Shown piece after piece: positions 1 through 6,555 of a stretch of DNA of 16,921 bases (positions are counted from its first letter, which is position 1; the number at the start of each line of letters is the position of its first letter). The translations under genes and the position numbers were made by a program. This DNA is from Ruminococcus flavefaciens (GTDB lineage: Bacteria; Bacillota; Clostridia; Oscillospirales; Ruminococcaceae): the NCBI GenBank assembly GCA_002350065.1, contig DEDQ01000015.1:463-17383 (forward strand). Direction: 5' to 3'. The notes under the pieces are model-generated. The model was not told the origin of the DNA and did not search any database. It was given only the letters and a program-made list of their open reading frames with translations.

Positions 1-23
1 AATTTTACAACTTTATTAGCCAT
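1..23 (-). CDS. Possible 5' end of a leftward gene (first 7 codons only)
   Basis: On the minus strand an ATG at 23 opens a frame reading MANKVVK that runs off the window edge. An AGG-containing stretch (minus strand GTAGGC, plus 31-36) lies 7 to 8 bases before the ATG, and a promoter-like pair lies further upstream. Seven codons are too few to assign a product. If the -10 element at 38-43 is used, the predicted transcript start falls very near the ribosome-binding stretch, which weakens the model. The call rests on promoter geometry plus an open frame and is tentative. Confidence 0.3.
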
Positions 24-37
24 GATAGCTGCCTACT

Positions 38-66
38 TTCATAATATATTGATATTTTAGTGTCAA
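38..66 (-). promoter_or_regulatory. Putative sigma-A promoter, leftward
   Basis: The minus strand reads TTGACA (plus 61-66), a 17-base AT-rich spacer, then TATGAA (plus 38-43). The -35 box is perfect and the -10 box is fair. It would transcribe leftward out of the window. Confidence 0.4.
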
Positions 67-100
67 TAACAATTATACTCTAAAAGCCGCTGAAAATCTA

Positions 101-129
101 TTGACAGAAAGCCAAAATTCGGATATACT
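101..129 (+). promoter_or_regulatory. Strong sigma-A promoter facing a gene-less stretch
   Basis: TTGACA at 101-106, a 17-base spacer and TATACT at 124-129 make a near-consensus promoter. The expected start is about 136. No convincing gene follows before the SRP RNA promoter at 328, so it either gives a short non-coding RNA or acts as a distal tandem promoter for the SRP RNA. It is divergent from the possible promoter at 38-66. Confidence 0.55.
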
Positions 130-327
130 TTCAGTGTGTTTTTGGTGAATACGCTTGTACGCCGCTCGCGGACAAAAAATTCCGGAGCAGCGAGCCGCTC
201 CGGCAAGAAAAATATAATGTTGTCAGAGAGTGTGAGAACTCATCTGATATATTATACGCGCATATCGGCAGGATCATTCATGATTTGAATCATATGCCGC
301 CAAGCCTTTCCATATTATAAAAAAAGC
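130..327. other. Gene-less structured stretch between two promoters
   Basis: About 200 bases without a supported gene. A 7-bp hairpin with arms CCGGAGC (182-188) and GCTCCGG (197-203) is flanked on its left by six A (174-179), so it reads as an intrinsic terminator on the minus strand and not on the plus strand. Bases 161-169 can instead pair with 190-198 (9 bp, one mismatch), competing with that hairpin. Two further inverted repeats are TCAGA..GAGT against ACTCATCTGA (222-246) and CGGCA/TGCCG enclosing ATTCA/TGAAT (about 266-299). A 47-codon frame from GTG 145 to TGA 288 lacks a ribosome binding site. Confidence 0.4.
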
Positions 328-356
328 TTGACAAAGCTGCGGGAATGTGGTATTAT
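328..356 (+). promoter_or_regulatory. Promoter of the SRP RNA gene
   Basis: TTGACA at 328-333, a 17-base spacer and TATTAT at 351-356. The predicted start, near 363, lies at the left edge of a perfect 8-bp inverted repeat (TACAGGCG 361-368 / CGCCTGTA 375-382), so the primary transcript would begin with a hairpin about 35 bases before the mature SRP RNA. Confidence 0.7.
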
Positions 357-399
357 ATTATACAGGCGCGAATACGCCTGTAATATGTTTTAATGGAAA

Positions 400-525
400 T
401 TCCGAAATATAGATGTGCGGGCCCTGTGCAACAAGACACCGTGAACCATGTCAGGCGGGAGACCGAGCAGCATTAAGCGGATCGTCTCGTGTGCCGCAGC
501 CAGCCTGCACATCTATGTTCCGGAA
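400..525 (+). ncRNA. ffs: Small bacterial SRP RNA (4.5S-type, scRNA)
   Basis: RNA core of the signal recognition particle; it binds Ffh and supports co-translational targeting to the membrane. The conserved domain IV is plain: GUGAACC at 441-447, the internal-loop strands UCAGG (451-455) and AGCAG (466-470), and a CGG-GAGA-CCG tip (456-465) with a GNRA tetraloop. The ends, 400-422 and 503-525, pair over about 23 positions with only G-U-type exchanges. There is no Alu domain, so this is the short form and not the roughly 270-nt Bacillus type. A run of T (525-530) straight after the closing helix probably ends transcription. SRP RNA upstream of dnaX is a recurrent Firmicutes arrangement. Exact ends are estimated from the helix. 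Confidence 0.93.
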
Positions 526-533
526 TTTTTTCT
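524..533 (+). terminator. T-run ending the SRP RNA transcript
   Basis: The closing helix of the SRP RNA is followed directly by ATTTTTTCTT, the layout of an intrinsic terminator. Some read-through into the TPR-dnaX operon is possible, because no separate promoter is visible in the 15 bases before the next gene. Confidence 0.55.
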
Positions 534-548
534 TAATGGGGTACGGCT

Positions 549-1454
549 ATGAAAAAGTTAACTTCATTTTTCAGCAGGCTTGCCGGCACTGTTATACAAG
601 CCGCTCCGGCAGGAACTGTCGCGGGAGCTCTGATATTTTATATAGTTGCAGTTGTATACAGCATCATGACCGGCGACAGGAAGGTCCTGTACACAGCAGT
701 CGGATTTGCCGTGCTGAATGCTGCCGGCATTGCAGGCGCGATGATACTGAAGCTTCCCGAAAACTTCCACAAGTACGATCAGGACATCATCGGCAGGAAC
801 TTCGTCGGCGTAAGCAAGAAGTGCCGCCTGTTCAGCCACTCGCTCGACCTGCTCTTCTCGCACAGGGCAAACGCTGCTCTTGAAGAGCTGAAAATGCTCG
901 AAAGCGACTACACAGACCGCCTTACCGACAGCGAAAAGGCAGTTGTGAGCTTCTATACCGCCCGCTGCTACGACCTCATGACCTATTACCCGAATGCGCT
1001 CATCTACTACGAACGCGCACGCGAGCAAGGTTTTCACGACAAGGTCTTGCCCTTCCTGAATGCGAGATGCACCGGAAGCAACGGCGATACTGACGAGGCT
1101 GTAAAGCTCTATACAGAAGTGCTCGGCGACGAGAACAGTCCCTTCCGTATGTATGTGCTCACCGACGTGGGAAGAATGTATCTCAAGCTCAACCAGCCCG
1201 CAAAGGCTATGGAATGGTTCAGCGAGGCTATCGAGAAGCACTACAACTACGCGGAGGCGCTCGGCGGAGCAGCTATCGCGCAGACAATGATGAAAAATCT
1301 CAACGAGGGTCAGCGGCTCTACCGCGAGGCTCTCATAAACCATATAAAAGACCCCGAGGGCTTTGCGAGCTACTTCAAGGAGGTGCTCGGCTCGGTAATG
1401 CTCGAAAAGGACATCGAGAAAAAGCTCGGCGGAGAGAACGATACCAAGAACTGA
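549..1454 (+). CDS. Membrane-anchored tetratricopeptide-repeat (TPR) protein
   Basis: 301 residues, function unknown. Two hydrophobic helices lie near the N-terminus (about residues 17-40 and 47-68), followed by a soluble domain. From about residue 105 to 265 the sequence falls into paired amphipathic helices with TPR signatures such as AVVSFYTARCYDLM, YYPNALIYYERAREQG, YVLTDVGRMYLKLNQPAKAM and YAEALGGAAIAQ. TPRs are protein-binding scaffolds, and the short loop between the two helices suggests that the TPR part faces the cytoplasm. The start ATG has GGGG 7 to 8 bases upstream. The gene lies between the SRP RNA and dnaX, and its stop is followed after 17 bases by the dnaX start, so the two are probably co-transcribed. 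I do not recognise a named family. Confidence 0.85.
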   Translation: MKKLTSFFSRLAGTVIQAAPAGTVAGALIFYIVAVVYSIMTGDRKVLYTAVGFAVLNAAGIAGAMILKLPENFHKYDQDIIGRNFVGVSKKCRLFSHSLDLLFSHRANAALEELKMLESDYTDRLTDSEKAVVSFYTARCYDLMTYYPNALIYYERAREQGFHDKVLPFLNARCTGSNGDTDEAVKLYTEVLGDENSPFRMYVLTDVGRMYLKLNQPAKAMEWFSEAIEKHYNYAEALGGAAIAQTMMKNLNEGQRLYREALINHIKDPEGFASYFKEVLGSVMLEKDIEKKLGGENDTKN

Positions 1455-1471
1455 CCAAGGAGGGAGATATA

Positions 1472-3097
1472 TTGTATAAGGCGCTTTACCGCAAGTGGAG
1501 ACCGCTTACATTCGACGATGTTATCTCCCAGCAGCATATCACCGATACGCTGAAAAACCAGCTCAGAGCCGAAAAGACCGCCCACGCCTACCTTTTCACG
1601 GGCTCGCGCGGAACAGGTAAGACTACCTGCGCGAGAATACTCGCCAAGGCTGTGAACTGTCCGAATATGAAGGACGGAAATCCATGCCTCGAGTGCGATA
1701 TCTGCCGCGAAGCCGACGAGGGCTCACTCACCGATATCATCGAGATAGACGCCGCTTCAAACAACGGCGTAAACGATATACGCGACCTGCGCGAAGGAGC
1801 TGTTTACTCTCCCGAGCGCTGCAAGTACAAGGTATACATCATCGACGAGGTGCATATGCTCTCCGTGCCGGCGTTCAACGCGCTGCTGAAGATAATGGAA
1901 GAGCCGCCTGAATACGTCAAATTCATACTTGCCACAACTGAGATACACAAGGTCCCCGCGACCATAACCTCACGCTGTCAGCGTTATGACTTCCGCAGGA
2001 TAAAGCAGAAGGACATCGTTGCAAGACTGCTTTACATCGCCTCGCAGGAGCAGATAGACCTCTCTCCCGACGGCGCTGACATGATAGCCAAGCTTGCCGA
2101 CGGAGGTATGCGTGACGCGGTATCGCTGCTCGACCAGTGCTCGGTATGCGCCGAAAGCATCGACGCGGCGGCTGTTTCCGAAACAGCCGGTATCGCCGGC
2201 AGAGAGCATATATACGATATACTCGAGGCTATCGCCGACGGCGACGCTGCTAAGGCTCTCGTTGTTACCGATAAGCTCTATAATATGTCCAAGGACCTCA
2301 CCAATCTCTGCGAGGAGCTGATATTGCAGCTCCGCAACCTCATGCTGATAAAGGTCTCGCCCGAGAGCGCTGCCGACATCGTCATCGCTATGCCGGACGA
2401 GCTCGAAAGACTGAAAGCTATCGCAGAGCGGACAGAGCTCCCCGATATCATGAGCCGCATCGAGCAGCTTCAAGCCTGCCGCGAGCACATGATGAGAGCC
2501 CTCAACAAGCGCGTCGAGTTCGAGATGTCGCTGATAAGGGTCTGCGGCAAGGGAGGAAACGTTCCCGCAGCTATTGACAATTCTGAAATTTATGATAAAA
2601 TAAAACAGTTGGAGGATAAGCTCAGCGCTGTACCGGCTGGCGGTATGCGCTCTGACGCTCCCGACAGGAACGCCCGAGAGGTGTTCACGGCTTCAAGCCC
2701 TGCCGGAGAATCCGAGCCCGCGCCCAATGTCAGCGTTGACATCAGGACGGTCAGGGAGGACGAGCTCACGCCCTGCGATAAATGGGAGGATATCATGGAG
2801 GAATTCCGCAAGATAAACCCCGCGGTCGCAGGAAGTCTTGAAGGCTCTACTGCTTCAACAAAGGGAAATGTGCTGTGCATATTCACTCCCAACCGTTTCT
2901 TCATCTCGCTGTTCAAAGGGAGCAAGGAGAATGCGATATCGCTCAGCAAGGCGATATACAACGTCCTCGGACAGAAATACCGCATAACTGCGCGGTGTAC
3001 GACCTCGGTCGAGGAGACCAAGAACCTCGCGGAACAGCTCGTAAAAAAAGCAATTAACAGCAATATTGAAACAGCTGTTGATAATAATAACCAATAA
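1472..3097 (+). CDS. dnaX: DNA polymerase III subunit gamma/tau
   Basis: Clamp-loader ATPase that loads the sliding clamp and organises the replisome. 541 residues from a TTG start at 1472, chosen because AAGGAGG (1457-1463) lies 8 bases upstream and the protein then begins MYKALYRKWRP, the family's canonical N-terminus; the frame is open further upstream without any DnaX similarity. Visible features are Walker A GSRGTGKT (44-51), the four zinc cysteines C63, C72, C75 and C78, Walker B VYIIDEVH (121-128), sensor 1 ATTE and the SRC arginine-finger motif TSRCQRYDF. The clamp-loader body is followed by a variable linker (about 385-435, where the DNA turns AT-rich) and a tau-type C-terminal domain. 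No E. coli-style mid-gene frameshift heptamer was seen; the only long A run lies close to the stop codon. Confidence 0.96.
   Translation: MYKALYRKWRPLTFDDVISQQHITDTLKNQLRAEKTAHAYLFTGSRGTGKTTCARILAKAVNCPNMKDGNPCLECDICREADEGSLTDIIEIDAASNNGVNDIRDLREGAVYSPERCKYKVYIIDEVHMLSVPAFNALLKIMEEPPEYVKFILATTEIHKVPATITSRCQRYDFRRIKQKDIVARLLYIASQEQIDLSPDGADMIAKLADGGMRDAVSLLDQCSVCAESIDAAAVSETAGIAGREHIYDILEAIADGDAAKALVVTDKLYNMSKDLTNLCEELILQLRNLMLIKVSPESAADIVIAMPDELERLKAIAERTELPDIMSRIEQLQACREHMMRALNKRVEFEMSLIRVCGKGGNVPAAIDNSEIYDKIKQLEDKLSAVPAGGMRSDAPDRNAREVFTASSPAGESEPAPNVSVDIRTVREDELTPCDKWEDIMEEFRKINPAVAGSLEGSTASTKGNVLCIFTPNRFFISLFKGSKENAISLSKAIYNVLGQKYRITARCTTSVEETKNLAEQLVKKAINSNIETAVDNNNQ
2574..2601 (+). promoter_or_regulatory. 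Possible internal promoter within dnaX
   Basis: TTGACA at 2574-2579, a 16-base spacer and TAAAAT at 2596-2601 lie in an AT-rich island at the interdomain linker of dnaX. It could supply extra transcription of ybaB and recR. It may equally be a chance result of linker composition. Confidence 0.25.
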
Positions 3098-3120
3098 ATA
3101 AATTAAAGGAGAAAATTACT

Positions 3121-3471
3121 ATGAAAGCAAGAATACCTAAGAATATCGGCGGCGGCGGTGCCCAGAACATGAACCAGATGATCAAGCAGGCTCAGAAGAT
3201 GCAGGATCAGATCACAGAGCTCCAGGAGGATATCGAGGCTCGCGACTTTACTGCTACAGCAGGCGGCGGAGCTGTTGAGGTAACTCTCACAGGCAAGAAG
3301 ACTATCAAGTCTCTCACACTCAAGCCCGAGGTAGTTGACCCCGAGGATATCGAGATGCTTCAGGACCTCATCATCAGCGCTATCAACGAGGCTGTCAACA
3401 ACATCGAGACAACTACAGAGTCTGAGATGAGCAAGATAACTGGCGGAGTTGCTCTCCCCGGTCTTTTCTGA
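3121..3471 (+). CDS. ybaB: YbaB/EbfC family nucleoid-associated protein
   Basis: 116 residues. The family forms small dimeric DNA-binding proteins thought to act in nucleoid organisation and possibly RecR-linked repair. The Gly-rich N-terminus (IGGGGAQNMNQMIKQAQKMQ) leads into the long amphipathic helix, then the typical TAGGGAVEVTLTGKKTIKSL strand region and a C-terminal helix ending in a GG-LPGLF tail. The start is supported by AAAGGAG at 3105-3111, 9 bases before the ATG. It lies between dnaX and recR, the conserved order in many bacteria, only 23 bases after the dnaX stop, so one operon is likely. Confidence 0.95.
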   Translation: MKARIPKNIGGGGAQNMNQMIKQAQKMQDQITELQEDIEARDFTATAGGGAVEVTLTGKKTIKSLTLKPEVVDPEDIEMLQDLIISAINEAVNNIETTTESEMSKITGGVALPGLF

Positions 3472-3474
3472 TAA

Positions 3475-4077
3475 ATGGCTGACCACAACGCTCTTCCGCT
3501 GGTCATACTGGCGGAAAAGTTTGCGTCCCTTCCGGGAATCGGCATGAAATCGGCTCAGCGCCTCGCATATCACGTTATGTCTATGGACGAGGCGGCAGTC
3601 GAGAGCTTCGCTCAGGCGCTGCTTGACGCTAAGAACAACGTCCGCTGCTGCAGTATCTGTCAGAATCTGACGGAACGGGAGGTCTGTCCCATATGCAGCG
3701 ATGACGAGCGTGACAAAAGCGTCATTTGCGTTGTCGAGAGTCCCAAGGACGTTACAGCTTTCGAGCGCACACGCGAATACAACGGTACCTACCACGTTCT
3801 GCACGGTCTGCTCTCGCCTATGGACGGCATCACGCCGGACAAGCTCCGCGTTAAGGAGCTCCTCGCGAGGATAGCTCAGGGCGGCGTGGAGGAGGTCATA
3901 ATGGCTACAAATCCCACGGTCGAGGGCGATGCTACAGCTATGTATGTGGCAGGACTGCTCAAGCCGCTCGGCGTGAAGGTGTCACGTCTCGCATTCGGTC
4001 TCCCCGTAGGAGGAATTCTCGAATACGCCGATGAGGTAACGCTCTTTAAGGCGCTCGAAAACAGAAATGATATGTAA
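3475..4077 (+). CDS. recR: Recombination mediator protein RecR
   Basis: 200 residues, the usual family length. RecR works with RecO (and RecF) to load RecA on gapped DNA. In order: a helix-hairpin-helix segment (LPGIGMKSAQRLAYHV, about 19-34), a C4 zinc finger (C59, C62, C71, C74), then a Toprim domain with VVESPKD at 86-92 and the NPTVEGDATAMY motif at about 146-157, and the C-terminal LAFGLPVGGILEYAD stretch. The ATG follows the ybaB stop by only 3 bases, with no clear ribosome binding site in between, which points to translational coupling. The stop codon overlaps the left arm of the terminator. Confidence 0.97.
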   Translation: MADHNALPLVILAEKFASLPGIGMKSAQRLAYHVMSMDEAAVESFAQALLDAKNNVRCCSICQNLTEREVCPICSDDERDKSVICVVESPKDVTAFERTREYNGTYHVLHGLLSPMDGITPDKLRVKELLARIAQGGVEEVIMATNPTVEGDATAMYVAGLLKPLGVKVSRLAFGLPVGGILEYADEVTLFKALENRNDM

Positions 4078-4103
4078 AAAGCTCCCCATACGGGGAGCTT
4101 TTT
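4076..4103. terminator. Bidirectional intrinsic terminator between recR and the insertase fusion gene
   Basis: Perfect 12-bp stem AAAAAGCTCCCC (4076-4087) and GGGGAGCTTTTT (4092-4103) with a 4-base loop. The flanking A and T runs make it work on both strands. It serves the convergent genes recR (+) and the YidC fusion gene (-). Confidence 0.9.
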
Positions 4104-4105
4104 AT

Positions 4106-6148
4106 TTAGCCGTTAAGGCGCTTGATGATATACTTGCCGCAGAGCTTAGTGCTCTTGCCGATATTGTAAACGTGCTCTTCATAAGCCGCGGATATCTTCT
4201 TGGAGTATTCCTCGCGCTCGGTGAGCATCTTGTCGATGATCTCATTAGTTTTGCCGAGCTCGTTTGTCTCGAGCGCCTCGCCGATAACCGTTCTTATCGT
4301 GAGAGTTATGGGCGGAATGCCTATCTTCTCGTACTCCTGATTCATTATCTTCATGGGAGTATTGATGAAGAGTACGGGACGCTTTGTAACGAATGCAAAC
4401 TCGAACGAGATATCGCTCCAGTCGGTGATGAGGACGTCTGCCTCAAGAACAGGGTTGTTCGAGGAGAAATCGGTCTGAACAGTGATGTTCTTCTTGTCCT
4501 TGAATTTTTCCTTGAGGATATCGAACTTCTCGGGCTCGTGACGTACCTGCTGCGGGTGAGGACGGAGGATTATCTCGTAATCGGTCTTGCTGAGCTCACT
4601 GAGGAGGTCGTCTATGCACAGGTCGATGATGTTGTCAGCCTGCCATGAGGGCGCGATGAGTATCTTCGGTATCTTGTTAACGGGGTGCTCGGACTTGTTA
4701 TACTCGTCGAGCATATCGTCGAGGAGCGGGTAGCCGGTCTCTACGAGGCACTTCTTGGGAGTCTTGTATATCTCCTCGGCAGCGCGTATCTCGTTGAACT
4801 GGTCAACGCTCGGAACAAGGATAGTATCGAACCAGTCGAGAGCGCCCTTTCTGTAGGAAGAAGCAATGCTTCCCATGCCGTGGCACGCGAATACGTACTC
4901 GACGTCCTTCTTAACGCGTGAGCGCTTGATGTGGTACTTTTCGAGGTCGGGCATGGTCATGACGCACATATCGCATTCGAGCTTCATGAAAAGCGGAACG
5001 AGATATCTGTCGGTGCCGACGTAGTAGGGGTGTATCTGAGGACGTTCGTCCTTGAAGATGTTGTCGTTGGGGTCGCTTGTAACGTAGTGTATCTCGAGGT
5101 CAGAATTCTCGCAGATGTAGTCTATCATGCCCTTGAAATACTTGTAGAAGCCATTCGACTCGGAGTAGAACATGAGCTTCATATCCTTTACCTCGAAGAA
5201 CTTCTTGTAATCAGCCTTCTCGCGCGAGCTGTATTTCTTGTGCTGTTTTTCCTTTTCTATACGCTGCTCATTCATCTTTTTGAGGTACTCGTAGTCGATG
5301 TACTTCTTAGGCGGCATACAGATGTTGTAGAGGTACATGAACGGGATAGCGAAGAGGTTTCCGAATATCCAGTAAAGTCCTACGCCTGCGGGAACGATGA
5401 ACGAGAAGTAAACTGAAAACGCTATGAGAAGCAGCGTCGAGAGCACCTTGCTGAGGTTGCCCGAAGCTACCTGAAGCACGTTTACTCGGTTCTGGATAAA
5501 GCAGAGCAGCCATGCGCTCACGCCCGAGAGTATCGGTATGCTGAGCAGGATATAGTCGTGCTTGAATGAAGGAGTCTTACTGAGGTCGATGCCGAAGAAC
5601 ATCGTATTGAGGTTCTTTACCTCCTCCGCAGAGGGCAGAAGTCCCTCCGGAAGCGGGTGACCCGAGGGGATAAGGTTCTCCTTGATGAGGCTCACTATCT
5701 CAAGCTGGTAGTTGTTCTCTTTGAGCTGTTCCGTAGAGGCAAAGGCTCCGAGCCAGTCCTTGAACTGCTGGATTATATCCGTATCGAACTGGTGAATGAA
5801 TGTGAGCGGGTGATACATAACGTAAACAAGTCCGAGAACGAGCGGTATCTGTATCAGAAGCGGGACAGAGCTGAGAAGCGGGTGATAGTGATACTTCTTG
5901 TAGAGCTTGAGCTGTTCCTCGCCGAGCTTGTCCTTGTCGTCGATGTATTTTATCTTGAGTGCGTTTTCCTCAGGCATGAGGCGTACCATATTGATAGAGT
6001 TCTTCTGCGTAGCCATATTCAGCGGGAAGAGTATCACCTTTGTAAGAAGCGTGAATATGATGATGCTCAGACCGTAGTTGCCCACGATGTTGAATATGAA
6101 GCTCATTGCCTTTCCGAGGATATCGCCTAAAAAGCTTATTACAACCAT
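4106..6148 (-). CDS. YidC/Oxa1-type membrane insertase fused to a CDP-glycerol glycerophosphotransferase
   Basis: 680 residues carrying two enzyme types in one frame. Residues 1 to about 280 are a YidC/Oxa1 core: five predicted membrane helices (about 13-40, 92-113, 199-219, 234-253, 256-277), the motif TLLTKVILFPL with K37 where most YidC proteins have the groove arginine, the cytoplasmic KLYKKYHYHPLLSSVPLLIQIP hairpin region and FIVPAGVGLYWIFGNLF. A charged linker (about 281-318) leads into a TagB/TagF-type domain (about 320-680) with ACHGMGS (H423), ILRPHPQ (H531) and TDWSDISFEF (575-584), matching the family's His, RPHP and SD motifs. This domain normally transfers glycerol-phosphate from CDP-glycerol to teichoic acids or other glycans on the cytoplasmic face. 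The start has AGGAG 7 bases upstream and lies 18 bases after the small membrane-protein gene. The fold calls are confident; the acceptor and the reason for the fusion are unknown. Confidence 0.9.
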   Translation of the reverse strand: MVVISFLGDILGKAMSFIFNIVGNYGLSIIIFTLLTKVILFPLNMATQKNSINMVRLMPEENALKIKYIDDKDKLGEEQLKLYKKYHYHPLLSSVPLLIQIPLVLGLVYVMYHPLTFIHQFDTDIIQQFKDWLGAFASTEQLKENNYQLEIVSLIKENLIPSGHPLPEGLLPSAEEVKNLNTMFFGIDLSKTPSFKHDYILLSIPILSGVSAWLLCFIQNRVNVLQVASGNLSKVLSTLLLIAFSVYFSFIVPAGVGLYWIFGNLFAIPFMYLYNICMPPKKYIDYEYLKKMNEQRIEKEKQHKKYSSREKADYKKFFEVKDMKLMFYSESNGFYKYFKGMIDYICENSDLEIHYVTSDPNDNIFKDERPQIHPYYVGTDRYLVPLFMKLECDMCVMTMPDLEKYHIKRSRVKKDVEYVFACHGMGSIASSYRKGALDWFDTILVPSVDQFNEIRAAEEIYKTPKKCLVETGYPLLDDMLDEYNKSEHPVNKIPKILIAPSWQADNIIDLCIDDLLSELSKTDYEIILRPHPQQVRHEPEKFDILKEKFKDKKNITVQTDFSSNNPVLEADVLITDWSDISFEFAFVTKRPVLFINTPMKIMNQEYEKIGIPPITLTIRTVIGEALETNELGKTNEIIDKMLTEREEYSKKISAAYEEHVYNIGKSTKLCGKYIIKRLNG

Positions 6149-6166
6149 TTATGCTCTCCTGTCGTA

Positions 6167-6448
6167 TTATTCCTCGTCGTCGTCATCGTCATCGAGAAGG
6201 TCGCTTGCAGTGATAACGTCCTTGCCAGCCTCAGCGCCCTTTATCTCAGCCTTGGGAGCGGTCTCCTCTGCGCCGGACTTCTTCTTTACAGCGCTCTTGA
6301 CCTTTCTCCAGTAGATACCGAGAACTGTTCCGACGGTGATAACAACGCCGGCAACTATCTGGATAATAAGACTTGTGGACGCGGGGTCGATGTACATAGC
6401 CGCCTTCATGCTTTCAGCAGCATTGGATAAAACGATGATATTTTCCAT
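6167..6448 (-). CDS. Small single-span membrane protein with acidic C-terminal tail
   Basis: 93 residues. A short N-terminal part ends in the motif MYIDPASTS (18-26), then one membrane helix (about 27-46), a basic stretch (48-58, RKVKSAVKKK) that should stay in the cytoplasm, and a tail ending in ten D/E residues (LL then DDDDDDEE). The YIDP-S/T-membrane-helix layout recalls small proteins seen beside polysaccharide and teichoic-acid genes in Clostridia (from memory, not checked). AAAGGAG precedes the ATG by 6 bases. It is the first gene of an operon with the insertase-glycerophosphotransferase fusion, which suggests a partner or client role. No enzymatic function is visible. Confidence 0.8.
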   Translation of the reverse strand: MENIIVLSNAAESMKAAMYIDPASTSLIIQIVAGVVITVGTVLGIYWRKVKSAVKKKSGAEETAPKAEIKGAEAGKDVITASDLLDDDDDDEE

Positions 6449-6526
6449 TTTGAACTCCTTTTTAAACTTATTTTGAATTTCCTCTGTGTTTGTTTATACA
6501 TTGTCAGAATATGCCGACAACATTTT

Positions 6527-6555
6527 ATTATATCACCATATCAATGATATGTCAA
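6527..6555 (-). promoter_or_regulatory. Full-consensus promoter of the insertase-fusion operon, with inverted repeat in the spacer
   Basis: The minus strand reads TTGACA (plus 6550-6555), 17 bases, TATAAT (plus 6527-6532): perfect boxes at perfect spacing. The inverted repeat CATATC-AAT-GATATG (6537-6551) fills most of the spacer and is placed like a repressor operator. The roughly 70-base leader carries a short hairpin (TTGTC/GACAA, plus 6501-6520). Confidence 0.8.

Noticed and set aside
251..256. TATAAT on the minus strand that could drive an antisense RNA into the hairpin at 182-203
   Set aside because: No -35 element is found at 16-18 bp (GAATGA at best) and there is no extended -10.
145..288. 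47-codon open frame starting at GTG after the orphan promoter
   Set aside because: There is no ribosome binding site, the composition is Arg/Ser-rich with no recognisable domain, and it overlaps RNA-like inverted repeats. Kept only as part of the gene-less stretch.
564..1343. 259-codon minus-strand frame opposite the TPR gene
   Set aside because: It is antisense to a gene with a ribosome binding site and TPR motifs, and its protein has no recognisable features. A codon-bias shadow.
1214..1471. Upstream extension of the dnaX frame
   Set aside because: The 86 codons overlap the TPR gene in another frame and read as Arg-rich nonsense. The TTG at 1472 has a strong ribosome binding site and gives the canonical DnaX N-terminus.
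3040..3050. Run of seven A in dnaX as a possible programmed frameshift site producing gamma
   Set aside because: It lies only about 45 bases before the stop codon, so a shift would not yield a gamma-length product; no mid-gene slippery heptamer was seen.
4067..4648. 193-codon plus-strand frame opposite the glycerophosphotransferase domain
   Set aside because: It starts inside recR, reads through the terminator and is antisense to clear catalytic motifs. A shadow frame.
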